Shown piece after piece: positions 46,483 to 59,362 of a DNA stretch of 64,000 nt. The notes below the pieces were generated by a model, which was not told the origin of the DNA, searched no databases, and saw only the letters and a program-made list of their open reading frames with translations. The position numbers were made by a program, and so were the translations under genes. Positions within the stretch are counted from its first letter, which is position 1. Every line of letters starts with the position of its first letter. This DNA comes from Camellia lanceoleosa (taxonomy: Eukaryota; Streptophyta; Magnoliopsida; Ericales; Theaceae): contig CM045758.1 in NCBI GenBank assembly GCA_025200525.1, positions 164,822,261-164,886,260 of the forward strand, written 5' to 3'.

Positions 46483-48797
46483 GTTACATGGACTCAGGTA
46501 CGGGTATCAGATGCGGGTGCGTATCTAAGGGTTGGACACTTCAAAATTAAAAATTAAGGATACGTGGATATGTATCCAAATTTAGATACAGGTACGGGGA
46601 TACATTAAATAGTTTTTTTAAAAATATATATATTTATTATATGAAGATGAGTTATATTATATAAATAACAAATAAAAATCTATGAAAATGAGTTATATTA
46701 TATATTTTTTTTATAAATATTTTTATTTTAATATACATTAATTATTTAATTTATTTATTATATTTTTTAAACAATGCATTCTAATTAATTTTTTTATTTT
46801 ATTTGACATACATGTGTTTATTTTTTTTATTAATATATATAAGTATATATTATGTTATAAATATATTATATGTCATATAGTAATTATTATATATTATTAT
46901 AGTTATTATAATAAATATATTATCTTATAAATATATTATATGTTATATAATAATAGATAGGTACGAATTAGGGGTGGGCGCAGATCGGTTGCGGCCACAA
47001 AACCTCCAATCCGCCATCCGTTCACCAGATTGGCAGATTAGAGAAAATCAATCTGCATCCGTCCGTCAATCCGGCGGATGCGGATTTGGCGGATTGGCGG
47101 ATGGATACGAATCGGTTTGGCGGTTTGAAATTTTACAAATTTTCAACATATAAAAAAAAACCCTCCCTAAACAATGCAATATTTTTTCATCACAATGTGG
47201 CAACAAATGTTCATTAAATGTTTTGTTTTACATTGTTGGCATTATATTGGAATTATATTGGAATTACATTGTTGGCATTATGTTCATTAAAACAAAAGAG
47301 GAAAAAAAACTAGTTTAATTTCTTTGGATATGTCCTCTCAGTAATCAAACAAATCAATAAGGGAAAATAGTCCAACTGATTGAAACAAGTTTATAATTGA
47401 GAATTCTAATTACAAAGTGATTGAAACAGAGTAGTCAAGCCTTCAATGACATCCAAGTATTTATGCAAGGCCTTATCAAAAAAATGACTAAACAAAAAAA
47501 TGATTTTTAACACAGACCCAAGTAATTAAACAAAACAAATTTTCTGTTGTTGTCACGGACCCATTTCCAAGTAACTAACAAAAAAATGATTTTTTTTTAT
47601 TGTTGTCACAAACCCATTAATTTTCTGCTTATATTTCTAACCCAACCAAACAAAACAAATTTACCTTCTTCTACTAATTTTCAATTCCTTTTCTTTTCGC
47701 AAAGCCAAAATCCAAAGCATCTAAAGTTCCAAAACATAGCAAAAATGAGAAGAGAAAGGAGAAATCTATCCAAATATATACAGTAAATGTTGCTGGTGCT
47801 GCTGGTGCTTATATATAAATTATTAGAGCATATAATATATATATATATATTAACTTCTGTTTGTTACTTTTGTTTTGTCAAGCAGATTCTGAACACTTCC
47901 ATTTATGACAATACACAATATATATATATAGAGAGAGGTATCTGTATATCTTCTATCTAGAGAGAAAGAGAGAGAGAGAGATACCTCAGTGACAGTGTAG
48001 ATCGATCGTCGTTCAATGCAAATCGATCGCCGTTCAGAAGTGTAGATTGTCGGCCGTTCAGTGTAGATCGTCGGTCAGAGGTTCACCGTGTAGATCGTCG
48101 GATGATGGGTAGGGCAGAGAGAGAGTCTCTACGTGTGTGTGTGTTGGGTTTGTTTGTTGGGTCTGTCAAGAAATTAGGGCAAAATCTAAAGAAAAGGGGC
48201 CTGAGGTGTAAGGCAAATTGAAAAAAAATAAATAATAAAAATAAAAAAATAATCACCGGCGGGTCGGGTCTATTGGGTAAAATGGCGGATCACCCGCCAC
48301 CCAACCCAAACCCAAAAAAACTGGAAAACCAGGCCCGCACCCGTCCGCCAAAGGTCACGCATCCATTCATCATGTGTCGGGTTGGGTCGGGCGAATCTAG
48401 CGGGTTGGTGGATCCGTTGCACAGCCGTAGTATGAATAGATAGAGAAACAGAGATATGAATCAAGAAGAAAATAAAACGACAAAGAGAGAGAGAAAGGGA
48501 GAAAAGCGAAGCGATCGCAATCGCGAGGGAGAGAGAGAAGGCGAGAGAGAGAGAGAGACCGGATGGAACTTTGATTGACTGATGGAGCTTCGATCACTGG
48601 AGGTCAGCGATCTTTGACTAGATCGACTGGATGGAGCTTCAACCAGGTTCTCTCTCGCTCTCTCCTCTTTCATATCTTTTGCTATCTGTGAAGAGTCGTG
48701 TCCTAGAGAGAACAGGCGAATCCGACACAGATTCCATACCCACACCCGTGTTGTGTCGACACGGGTACTTCGCCCCAAAGTGTCGAGTCCATGTAAC
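46483..48797. mobile_element. 2.3-kb inverted-repeat element (GTTACATGGACTC ends)
   Basis: GTTACATGGACTCAGGTACG at the left matches the reverse complement of the right end (GTTACATGGACTCGACACTT) for 13 bases. Further inside both ends share GTACCCGTGTC/GGTACGGG-type words. No clear target duplication and no transposase are seen. It has been opened by the hAT-like element at 46969-48429. Confidence 0.6.
46969..48429. mobile_element. Nested 1.46-kb hAT-like element
   Basis: The start TAGGGGTGGGCGCAGATCGG and the reverse-complemented end TACGGCTGTGCAACGG pair imperfectly. The flanks GTACGAAT (46961-46968) and GTATGAAT (48430-48437) match at 7 of 8 bases, as an old 8-bp hAT duplication would. Subterminal DNA at both ends is rich in GGCGGATT/GGCGGGT words. 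At 47995-48100 the words GATCGTCG and CCGTTCAG recur. No transposase is present. Confidence 0.6.
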
Positions 48798-50049
48798 ACA
48801 GAGTATGGTCATTATCTATTTGACTTGGTTAAAATATGTATATATATATTTAGGCTCTTATTGATTCTCTTACTTTTGTCATCGTTTATCTTATACATAA
48901 CAGTTAGTGATTGATTTTTTGTATAATATAAAGTCATTAATTATTAAAATAAAATGTAAACAACTCAGTTTATAGTGATTTAAAAATGTAAAATATATTG
49001 AATCATATTTAAAAATTTACAAAAATTTATCAATATTTATTTTAAACCCAATAAATATGATCATAGAAAAAAAATATGCGTATTGGTAAGTTTTTTCAAA
49101 TTGTGCGAAAAATAAAAAAATTCACGATTCGCTATCAAGAACCGTTATGCACTGCCTTTACACCTCAAGAATCAAGAATCGCAATCGCGCCACCGCCATT
49201 ACATGCGACGCAACCATCGTTTCGTAACCTTAGTGGTAACACTAGAAAAGATAGATTAGAAATGAATATATTCACAAAATAGAGTAGCATCAACTGAAAA
49301 TAAGTTGGGATAGAACATGTTAAGATAGTTTACAAAGGCTCATAGATGTAATAACAAACAAGAGTGATATAATCAACATAAATGAAAATGTCCTAAAATG
49401 ACATGGGATGCAATAGTAAAAAATATATATGAATTTATTTAATTTAACTTTGCGAAAAGTCCTTGATAGAGCGGAATGAAGAAAAAAGATTCATTCATGT
49501 AGGCCAGTGACAGAGCCACATTGTGGCCTAGAGGGGCCATGGTCCCACCACACCCTTTCAGAAACTTGTATGTGTATGGTGTATATGACCAAAGAATTTA
49601 AGTTTGTTTAAATTAATTAGCACCCCTCCAATAACTTTTTTAAATTTTGTCAGTCAAACCACTTGCATGTTTTATCCCTACGACTATATCCACATCTTAT
49701 CCAAATAAAAAAGACTTACAACAATTTAAATTTTATCGTTGTACTTTATAGGTAGTTATTTTTCCTCCGTGTAACATAATCACATGAATATTTTATAAAT
49801 GCTCCAAGCAAAATCAAAATAAAACATCCAAACAAATGCAACTTTTGGTCATATTTGAGTCATTTCATTTTAGGGTAATGTCAACACTAATCTTACTCGT
49901 GTAATTTTTTTGTTGTCATTTTGGGTTCATGTGGTGTAAACTTGTCATGTCCAAAAAATAACCATCCTGAATTGAAAATATAGAAGCATTACATACAAGC
50001 TAAATTTTATGCAACTAATCTTTACTAGATGAAATTATTCAAAAAAATA
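48798..50049. other. Spacer
   Basis: AT-rich. No gene recognised. Confidence 0.5.
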
Positions 50050-50190
50050 TTTAGGGTTGTTTGGGATGACCTAAATAAGTGTACTTTTTGTCTTTTTACG
50101 AAAAGATGTGCAGAAAAGTAGAGAGGTGATGTGATGAAAAAAAGATAAAAAGACGGATTATTTTGTGTATGCCAAACTTGGCCTTAATTT
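50050..50190. mobile_element. hAT-like MITE, GGCCTCGTTTGG family, copy 4 (shortened)
   Basis: It shares GTTTGGGATGACCTAAATA and TTTTTACGAAAAGATGTG with the copies at 7773 and 59363, and ends CCAAACTTGGCCTTAAT. It is shorter than the others. Confidence 0.55.
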
Positions 50191-50810
50191 CAACTCAATT
50201 CTATTTCTCCCATTTCAAAAAACTAAACCCTATCATTTATTTATTTTTATTTACAAAATTGACTTTAAAATAGTAAATTAAAAGATCATATTATCTCAAA
50301 TAGAAAACAAAAAGATTATATTAAGCCAAAATCTTATTTACATATTTTTTCTTGAACTGGATGGGATTACATAAGATATTTAAACGTGTCATGTCACCCC
50401 ATAATGAAAATGACATTAAAATGTGCAATTAATCCTCCCATTAAATGAATTATTCATGTTAACTTCATGATATTAACCGGACCGGACAAGTTTATTTTTT
50501 GTATCGTCATGTTGTGTCATAATAGAGTTCATGTGAAGATATAATTCAAATTATTTGTCTAAGTTTCAGTGCACAATATTCCCATTATGTGAAGATATAC
50601 TTCAGTGGAACACAAGACTTAGTTTCGTTTAGTTTAGTTTGGTTTGGTTTGGTATATATAAATGCATTGTCTTCTATATCATTGGAACAGAAACTTCGAG
50701 AGAGATTTAATATAGTCCATATATGATATACCTTCTTGAAACCTTACATGATTCTCGAAGTCTTGTTGAGTTATTAGTGATTACATTTAAGTATATTGTG
50801 AGTGACAGTG

Positions 50811-51075
50811 ATGACTGCTTCCTTGGGTAACTTTGGATTCATGTAGATTTAGGGCATGTGCATGATCATTACTTGGTGCCTGAAGACCTTGTTCGTGTTG
50901 GATTGACCTTGCTAGTGAAGATTAAATGTATTGTGAGTAGTGATGATTGCTTCCTTTGGTTAACTTCGGATTCATAGAGATTTAGGGCATGTGCATGATC
51001 ATTACTTGGTGCCTGAAGATCTTGTTCATGTTGGATTGACATTGCTACAGAAGATTGGAAAGTACATGGGAAGAT
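50811..51075 (+). repeat. 132-bp tandem duplication
   Basis: Two copies of a unit beginning ATGACTGCTTCCTTGGGTAA and containing ATTTAGGGCATGTGCATGAT start at 50811 and 50943, with about ten differences. Confidence 0.85.
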
Positions 51076-51079
51076 CAGC

Positions 51080-52671
51080 ATATACGAGTTTTAGGATGGG
51101 CAACAAAACTGCTCTTGGTGTTTTGGGTAGGATCTGTGGCTGGATCTTGTGGAATTGAATTTGATCTTATTTATTAGTGTTTTTGTAGCATCCTTGTTTT
51201 CCACGTATATTACGGTCTCTCTTTGTGATTGGTTGCATATTTATATTCTGTCTACAAACTTGACTCAATCTCAATTAAATTTGCTTGATTAAAGACTTGT
51301 TTTCAGTTTTTAAACTAAAAAATCAATTTGGGATTACTTGCGAATTCTAAATAAATTTATTTTCCAAAAACAGCCTTGGCAGACAGGTTAAAGAAGTAAA
51401 AGATAGCAAGGTCGTATAATTACAATTAAATTCTAGATTTCATCATTAAGCAGGTCAATAACAATCGAGAGTATGGGCCATTTTATAACCTCATTGTCAC
51501 AGTGGTCTAATCAGGGAACTTGTGTGCCTCATCATTACAGCAGTTATATCACGGGTCTTACAATTTATCTGTGGTATACCACAAACCTCATTTCATTAAT
51601 GCAGTGGTTGCACAGTGCAACGCTTGAACCTAGGACAAGAGGTTGGACCTAGATATTTTGAAACACACAACATGCACTTCAAGAGAACACTAGGCTCAGA
51701 GGCTAGAGATGGAGGCCTCACCACAGGTCAAGCAGCCTTATGCCAAGCCAACTAAGAAAAAGAGACCTTGTCACTAAGCTTTGCTTCCTGCCAAGGGACA
51801 AACCTAACGGCCTAACTGAATCTTCTCAAATATTCAGTTAAACTACATGCTCACCTTCTATATATAGAGGGTTGCACCCCCTTACATCACAAACACGTTA
51901 CATACTCTAGTGTGAGGTCTTGAGATCTAGATCTCCCTTGCATCTCTCTCTCTCTTGGTTGGACTACTATGTTTCTCTCCCAGTCATCCCCTATGTGTGT
52001 CTCGATGTGTTTTGATTCTCAAATGTACCCAAGACTATCTGGTCAACCCTTACACAAGTAAACGAGAGGAGATGAGCTTAATCATACTACTACTATCTTC
52101 ATCCAACCCCAACACAACTATAGTCATGTATAGCACACTGTTTAGCATCTTATCTTACACTACCCATCCTTGACTGCCAACTTGAAATGCTCAACAGCAA
52201 CCTCCTCCCACCTCCCACCACCACACAAAACAAAAATACAAGATATTTGCACATGAGATTGCTTCTTTCAGATTCAGGATGATTTACCCGTAAAGCCATG
52301 CACTTTATGCAGACAGGCATAGATAACAGTAACTTTTTGAATGAAGAAAGAAATTAAGAGATTATGCACCAAATCAGAAAAGAACAGGCACCCAAACTTG
52401 CAGGCACATGTTCCACAACAACACTTCTTTATTTGTTCATTTATTTATTTTTCTAGAATATATATACTCATTAGGAGTGTACATCGGGATATAGTGCAAA
52501 ATTTGTACATCATATGATTCTACCGGTGGAAATGATATTTGTTGATATGTATCAATAAAAGTTGCTTTAATTTTAAAATCAGACAATGGCATGATGGATA
52601 ATCAATAATAATAATAATGAAAACAAGGAAAACAAGGAAAAAGATAGGTAGAAGAAGATTACAGACAAATA
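51080..52671. other. Spacer with an LTR-like promoter stretch
   Basis: No gene. A CTATATATAGAGGGTTGCAC box at 51858-51877, followed by a CT-rich stretch, resembles the promoter and R region of a copia-type LTR. I could not place clear TG/CA ends or a second copy. A fragment of a retrotransposon is likely but not shown. Confidence 0.35.
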
Positions 52672-54655
52672 TTAGGCACAGCATGATGCAGATCGGGATC
52701 CTTCTGTTGGTCTGTCCACAAGAACCATCCCTGCAGGATTCTGAGCAGGCTGAGCTCTAGGCAACCTCTTAGCTATTTACAAAAAAAGCCATGTAGAAGG
52801 TCATTAGCAGTCAAATTTTGACGACAAAAATTAGTACGTCGAGAACTAAGAGAAACCATATCAACAACAATGCTAGAGGCAACATAAACATCATAGACTG
52901 GAAACTAATCTATCATATACTAATGACAGGGTTAAAATATGATCCATCCATTAATAGGCAATTTTTTATCCATCTATCAAAGGCAACAAAATTTGAACCA
53001 ATTTTTAGGCATCAGGATGTATAGATGGTATAGATCCTTTTGTATACAGGCTGCACCTCCTTGGCACCTCATCTTAAATAATTGTATACTGACCACAAAA
53101 CAATTAGGTAAAGCAAGGTCAAATGCTATCCTTAAAAACAAAATGATTCAAGATCAGCTCTTAATCGGCTCCATTAAAACTCATTTGAGATTGGCTCAAA
53201 AGTTAAATAAGCCGAGTATGAACGCATTTTGAAGCTCATCAACTTTTCAAGCCATGCTTGAACAACCTACAAGTTAGCTCCACTGGCTTACGGTCCTAAG
53301 TACAAGCAAAGCACTTAAACGAAATACAAATTTTCCTTTTACATAGAAAGTCATTTCAAATAAAGAAAAGATGTTACCCTTACCAAGAGAAAGAGAAGAG
53401 GGAGTGCAAATCCTAAATGGGGAACTGACGAAGATTTGATTCAATCCTTGAAGCATCATTAATGATGAATTTTCGCCTCTACTTCAGTCCTCTAACTCCT
53501 TTACTAAAGACAACAATAGATAAAAAGGTACTCCCTCCAACAGAAAAATCCAATTCCAGCTGAAGCATAGTGTTGTATGAAACTAAATACTGTTCAGTGA
53601 CATGAAGGAGGAGCCTTCCTGATAAATTCAAGCCATGTACACTAATTGTGTACACTAAAAACCATACATATCCGCAAGCTGATTCTTCTGCTGTCTTGTG
53701 CTTTAACAAGGGACATGCATAGGATCTCTCCCTTATGATGAAAGGAGAAGCCCATTTTGGGATCATTATGACAACAAAAACAGAGCAAGATTGTACAAAT
53801 AAGGACAACCTAACTCAAAACTAGAAAAATCAAACCACCTCATGTAGGATCAAATATTTATAATACCAAGGGAAGAATTGAAAAATACAGGAGAACCATG
53901 AGACTCATAATCAAATTCCGAAACTTCTATGGGCCATAACCAAACAAATTCTACTCTCCCCATTTAACAGCAAAGAGACTTAGAAACATACCTATTTCAT
54001 AGAATATATCATTGACATTGGCAGCAGTCTTGGCAGAGGTCTCCTTGAAAAAAAGACCATTCTCCTCAGCATACAATTGTGCCTCCTGTAAAGATATTTA
54101 TTAGAAACAGATTATATTAGCAGCTCTAGCAAATAACACGTCTTTAAGAGAAGATAAAATGAATCTGTGACTGCTAATGTATACTGATACTATTAGTGAA
54201 AGTAAAAGCTAGTCTCTCAATATGGCAGCATAACAAGTGAACACACAAGAACAGTTCGAGTAACAAAAGTACTAAAAACAATGATAATTAAAAGGGGAAT
54301 TGAGATTTTCTTTCAATTTTCTATTCTTGAATTTTGGTTTGGTCTGGATTACTAAAAATCTTCTCATGGCTCCCTTACTATATATTGGGCGCCCAATATG
54401 ACATTGTATTCAAGGCTCTCCAAATAAAACTCCAAACCATAGTTAAGAACATATTGAATTAATTAACAAACTTGAACAACTGACTACCAAAAATCATTTA
54501 CAATGTAAAGATGGCGAGGCTATATAGTTTGGAGGTAATTAACAACTAATACTAGTATAGTAAAAAAGATTTTTTGAAATCATAGGGAGTGGCAATTGAC
54601 CCTACTTACCACCCCCTAAGTTCATCCTTGTCTTGAACTATGCATCCACTTACTC

Positions 54656-54699
<44 letters not shown>

Positions 54700-55606
54700 A
54701 AGGGGGGGAAGAACATACTTCTGCCGTCACTTTCCTCTTATCTTCCAAATCAGCTTTATTCCCAGCAAGTGCCACCACCATGTTGGGATTACCTATAACA
54801 ACCACATGAAATGGTCAATGGCTGCAACATTTGACAGACAAAGGCCAAACCCATCACAAATCTTCCTAAATCACCTTGCTTCTGAAGTTCTTGAACCCAC
54901 TTCTTAGCCCGCGTAAATGAATCCTAATGAATTCAAGAAAAAATAAGAAATCAAACCAACTAGCTAATAACAACAGCATAACATGAAAAACTTGAAAACC
55001 TCGAATACTTGTAATTGAAATAAGTTAATCAAAATTGAGAACAGGAGCGAAGAAGAGTCCAAAAGAGGAAGATGGTCGAACCGTGCTAGTGATATCGTAG
55101 ACAATGATAGCAGCAGCAGCACCTCTGTAGTACATTGGGGCCAAGCTGTGGTACCTCTCTTGGCCGGCGGTGTCCCAGATCTCGAACTTCACCGTCGCGT
55201 CGTTCACCGCCAGCGTTTGAGAGAAGAACGCTGCTCCGATCGTCGATTCCTATCACCATCAACATCACCATCACCATCAATTAACACACAAAAATTGAAA
55301 ACTTCCAAAAAAATAAAATAAAAAAGGGGGAAATTTGGCAAAAACCCTAAAAAGGCTCAATTGAAGAGAAAAATGGGAAATCAGTACCTGGAATTCGAGG
55401 AATTGGCCCTTGACGAAGCGCAAGACGAGGCTGGATTTCCCAGCACCCATGTCGCCGAGCAAAACCTGAGAAAATGAATCGTCATCAGAATTCAAATACA
55501 GATTAAAACGATGAAAGTTCTGAGATTTATATACATATATAATAATATCAAAAGAGAGAGAACTCACGAGTTTTGCATTGAGATTGTTGTGTCCCATTGA
55601 CGCCAT
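52672..55606 (-). CDS. RABF2: RAB5-type small GTPase, RABF2 (ARA7/RHA1) group
   Basis: Seven exons on the minus strand: 55606-55568, 55465-55388, 55249-55082, 54923-54875, 54792-54719, 54085-53992 and 52772-52672. They splice in phase at GT/AG to exactly 200 residues, the usual length. The protein controls traffic at late endosomes/prevacuolar compartments toward the vacuole. Seen: P-loop GDMGAGKSS (17-25) with S24; effector region [12 protein letters not shown] from 40; WDTAGQE with Q69; GNKAD (122-126); ETSAK (151-155). It ends SCCA, with C198 and C199 for geranylgeranylation. That distinguishes it from ARA6/RABF1, which lacks the C-terminal cysteines. All nucleotide-binding residues are intact. 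The donor of exon 3 is GTTCGA, a weak but GT-type site. Intron 5 starts with a (CA)n tract. The leader is CT-rich. RABF2a and RABF2b cannot be told apart here. Confidence 0.97.
54657..54692. repeat. (TG)n microsatellite in RABF2 intron 5
   Basis: About 18 TG units, read as (CA)n in the transcript, about 27 bases after the donor of exon 5, preceded by a CT/GA run. Confidence 0.95.
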
Positions 55607-56965
55607 TGAATCACAGAGATCGATGGAATGAGTGTTTTTTTTTTTTTTTTAAGAGTTTTGTAGAGAGAGAGAGAGAGAGAGAGAGGGAGAGGGGTTTGAG
55701 CAAGGTAGGTACTATTAATTATTAAACGAAGAAGAAGACAAAAGAGAGGATGTTTGTTTGTTGTAACATTTGTATCGTCGTCGGGGTTGCTTTTCGCTTA
55801 CGGCCGGTTCGTCCGGTTTGTTTGGTAGTAACAAAAAAAAGGAAAATGAAAATGAAAAATCCCCCTAAAAATAATCCCCTAATCCCCTTAATTTTTATTT
55901 TTAGAAACTGTTTTCTTTTCTTTTTTTGTTTTCTTTTTTTTTTTTTTTTTTACTTGAAATGGCATTTTCAGGGGATTCGGGGCCCCCATTTCGGGGGATG
56001 AATCACTGCCCCAAAAAAAAAAAAAATGCCACAGCTTTTATTTAGATCTCTTTCCATTTTTAGTTTTCAAAAATGTTTGAGGCTCGGAATTCCGTTGGTT
56101 CAAATTGGCTCAAAATTCAAAACGATGTCATTTTGATTTTTTTTTTTTTTTTTCTTATTCTTTTTCCTTTTCTTGACCCACGCCTCTCATCCCTCTCGCA
56201 ACATCCCTCTCGCCTCTCTGGACTCATCCCTCTCATGTCAACTACACATCCTCTTTATCTCTTTAGTCTCGCCTCTTGCTATCTCTTCAGTCTCGCCTCT
56301 CTCATCTGTTTGTTGAAGCAGTACGAAGGACGACTGAAGTAAACCCGAAATCGAGCCATGTTAGGGTTTATGTTTGGCTTCAATTTTTTGTAGAAATTAG
56401 TCGATTGGGAGTGTTTGGATTTTGAGTTTGCTTAAAATTTATGTTAGGGTTTGGGATTTGGCTTTAATTTCTGATGTGTTAGGGTTTGAGATTTGCATTT
56501 GAATCTTTTATCATCTGTATACATTTGATTGGTTTTGCTTGAAATACACATCTGTGATGACCTATGTTCGAAATATATTGATTGGTTATCCTCTGTATAC
56601 ATTTGAGATTATCATTGCTTGAAATACACATCTGTGATGACTTATGTTCAAAATATATTTGATTGGTTATTCTCTGTGTCTATTCTCATGAATCTGTTAG
56701 CCTCTGCTTTCACATTTGCTTTAATTGGTTTTGGCTTTAATTTGGTTGTGATTGAATAGTTATCCAACTCTATTATCTGTTTGATAGATAATTCTAAGTA
56801 TCCATCTCTTTATCCAACTTTATCATCTGGTATATACATCATTCTAAGTAACAGATTCATGAGAATGGTTACAGAGAATACAGAGGATATCATTCTAAGT
56901 ATCCATCTCTAAATATGTCTGGACGACACCAAATGGTAGAGGAAAAAAAAAAACAAACAAACAAC
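55607..56965. other. RABF2 leader/promoter and spacer
   Basis: A GA-rich tract at about 55660-55690 (CT-rich in the transcript) lies 55-85 bases before the RABF2 start and is probably leader. Beyond 55740 no gene is seen. An 80-bp duplication of GCTTGAAATACACATCTGTG, then ATGA(C/T)CTATGTTC, lies at about 56538-56690. Confidence 0.5.
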
Positions 56966-57295
56966 CTGATCACCAAGTTGAGCTGCAAGAACAAGGGCTG
57001 GCCCACACAATTGATCTTCTTGTGTACATTGTAAAGCCTCTCTTATTCTACCATAAACCAGAAGCTTCTGGACCTCAAAGGCAGTAGTAGTAACCTAGGG
57101 AACCACTAAATATTTATTAAAACGAAGAAATACTTGAATTCTTTGACAAATATTTGGAGAAGCCAAGCAGAAGAGACTTGTCTATCTGAATCTGTCCTTC
57201 ATGTGGCAAGTTCTGCAAGCAGTAACTAGAAGCACTATATTCACTAACATTCCTCTTCTTTTGGCAGATGCAAAGAGCTTAGCTACAGTAGATTG
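56966..57295 (-). pseudogene. SEC16-like (COPII coat regulator) gene fragment, two exons
   Basis: On the minus strand 57094-56966 is a clean 43-codon exon, open from CCTAG acceptor to CAG|GTTGTT donor. It reads VTTTAFEVQKLLVYGRIREA and then LQC..., ending GPALVLAAQLGDQ. It matches the central conserved domain of plant SEC16/MAIGO5 as I remember it; there a tryptophan precedes GPA, here it is C. Upstream, 57295-57186 matches the preceding exon (STVAKLFASAKR, then after a frame slip SEYSASSYCLQNLPHEGQIQ). Its donor is ATAAG-like rather than GT. Other exons are absent. The frameshift and lost donor make it a fragment, not a gene. SEC16 organises ER exit sites. Confidence 0.75.
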
Positions 57296-57299
57296 TAAA

Positions 57300-57804
57300 C
57301 AATCACTTTCCTAGTAAAAATAAGCAACCCAAAAAAAAGCCATTTCTTACTAGTCAAAACTAAAAGAGAGTTGTCAAAAAAGAGGAAATACAAGGGTAAA
57401 CCAGTGGGTTCTTGACTTTTTGTGGTACACATCATTTAGATAATAAAGCAACAAATTCATAAGTAAGTAACAGATTCAAAGAGACTTATCATCTGTTTGA
57501 GATGGATACCTTTGAAAGATAATTCTAAGTGTCAACGTTGAATTTATGCATTCACTTTGTTATCAACATTGAATTTATGCATTCAACATTCATAAGAATT
57601 TAAAGTGGCTTTGTTATCAAGATTGATCTTTGTTTATGGATCACATCACTATGAATACATAATTATGCATCAGTAGGATGCTTATCCATCAATATGAGGT
57701 AGTTGAATCTATTGGTATTTTTTATGCAGATAAAAAATTGCTTCATCTTCTACTAATAATAGGAAAATAAGATTAAAGCCAAGATTCTGTTATTGTGTTT
57801 AATA
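57300..57804. other. Spacer between gene fragments
   Basis: No coding seen. Repeated AACATTGAATTTATGCATTC words occur near 57537 and 57568. Confidence 0.45.
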
Positions 57805-57810
57805 GCTTCC

Positions 57811-58192
57811 ATGCATATTGTACGAACCAATGAAAATGGAAATAAAGGACGTGTGCTTTTTGTTTGCCCAGACAAATATGTAAGTATCTGTTATATAAAT
57901 TAATGTTTCACTTTTTATAAATTTCATTTGTCTAATTTGATTAACCAATTCTTGTGCATTGTAGAGTGTGAACGAAAACTGCAATTACTTCAGCTTCGCA
58001 GATAATGATGATGACAACAATGTTACCTCCACAGATATAAGAACTGAAGAAATTAATGATCTAAGGAGAAGGCTTGGTGAAATGGACAATGCAATGCATG
58101 AGCATAATAGAAGGCTCGAAATGATAGAGAAGATTTTCAAGGCAATGACTTATGTCATTGTATTTTGTGTATTTTTTTACTTTATCATGTAA
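57811..58192 (+). CDS. Small GRF-zinc-finger-like protein with C-terminal membrane segment, probably degenerate
   Basis: Two exons, 57811-57879 and 57965-58192 (GTAAGT...TTGTAG, in phase), give 98 residues. The first part reads HIVRTNENGNKGRVLFVCP followed by C-N-Y-F-S-F-A-D. This is the second half of a GRF zinc finger (RT..N.GR.F..CP...C.YF.WAD). The first CxCG half is not found upstream in frame. The middle is a coiled-coil-like stretch (EEINDLRRRLGEMDNAM) and the end is hydrophobic (VIVFCVFFYFIM), a likely tail anchor. Small plant proteins with this finger, coil and tail layout exist and are often near transposons. The missing metal ligands suggest a truncated copy. The start codon is only the first ATG in frame. 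Confidence 0.45.
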
Positions 58193-58199
58193 ATGAATG

Positions 58200-58930
58200 T
58201 AATGGACATGTTGAATGTAGTGTTTGAATGGATGTAATGGACATATTTTGTGTATTCTATTATGTAATTTGAATGTAGTGTTTGAATGGATCTATTTGAT
58301 AAATCTTTAACAGATTGAACAACCATAACCTGTAGCATTTTATTATGGATCTATTTTAACAGATTGACATATTGAATATAGTGTTTAAATGGATCTATTT
58401 TATTATGAACGGATCTGTTTAAACACAACCTGGAGCAGATTCATAGAATGGATCTGTTTGAATGGATCTGTTCAAAATCTGGCCCATTCAGACAGATTCA
58501 TGGATATAACCTAGAGCATAACCTGGAGCATTCAGGTAGATTCACAGACATACAAATTGAGCATTCAAAATCTGGCTCATTCAACATACAATTTGCTATC
58601 ATTCAACATAAAATATTACCATTAACCTAGAAAATATTACCATAGCCTGCTGAACTGTTTAACAGGTTGAAAATGTTTAACAGATTGATAAATCTTTAAC
58701 AGATTTCAACAACCATAACTTGGAGCATTCAAAGACATACATTTGAGCATTCAAAATCTGGCTCATTCAGTCACATTCATAGACATAATCTGAACCATAA
58801 CCTGGAAGTATTCACGCAGATTCATAGGCATACAAATTGAGCATAATCTGAACCAAAATCTGGCTTATTCAGTCACATTCATAGACATAATCTAAACCAA
58901 AATTTGGCCCATTCAATATACAATTTGCCA
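58200..58930. repeat. Degenerate tandem-repeat region
   Basis: Words such as GCATTCAAAATCTGGCTCAT, ACATACAAATTGAGCAT, AACCTGGAGCATTCA and TGAATGTAGTGTTTGAATGG recur three or more times in irregular order. No coding is present. Confidence 0.7.
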
Positions 58931-59157
58931 TCATCTCCAAATAGATGATTTACAACATGATCAATCTGAACATTTGAACAAATGCATGATGAACTAACAG
59001 CAAAGTCTGGCTTTCCATCTTTATCTAATGCACCAGCAACCAGATCACTGCGGTCTAAGATCCTTTCCAAATCTTCATCATTGACATCTGTCTGTATCAT
59101 CTTCTCTTCTGCATCTTCTTCATCACGGAGCAAATACAGCAGCTCATCTTCTTGAAA
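58879..59157 (-). pseudogene. Unassigned acidic exon-like piece
   Basis: On the minus strand a TTTTTTTTCAAG acceptor-like sequence leads into an open frame beginning EDELLYLLRDEEDAEEKMIQ and continuing TDVNDEDLERILDRSDLVAG. This is a compact acidic, helical-looking region with even codon use, unlike the repeats around it. Conservation after KDGKPDFAV seems to stop. I do not recognise it with confidence. It resembles acidic linkers next to helicase or remodeler domains, but that is a guess. It lies between the GRF-like ORF and the FAR1-like pseudogene. Confidence 0.4.
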
Positions 59158-59362
59158 AAAATCACATTTTTATTTAAATACTTTAACATCTCCATTAGAT
59201 ACCAACCTTCACCAATCAAAACATCTCATATCTGGAATTGGCCCCCTATATAGAACTTGGCCAAGTCAATGCATATAACTCCCAATTAAAACTCTACAAA
59301 GACCATAACAAATGTTTGTGTATAAAAACTTTGAATCTTCAATCTGACTACAAATGAAATTA

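Noticed and set aside
51600..52180. Complete copia-type LTR
   Set aside because: The TATATATA box and CT-rich follow-up are suggestive, but no TG/CA ends with a 5-bp duplication could be placed.
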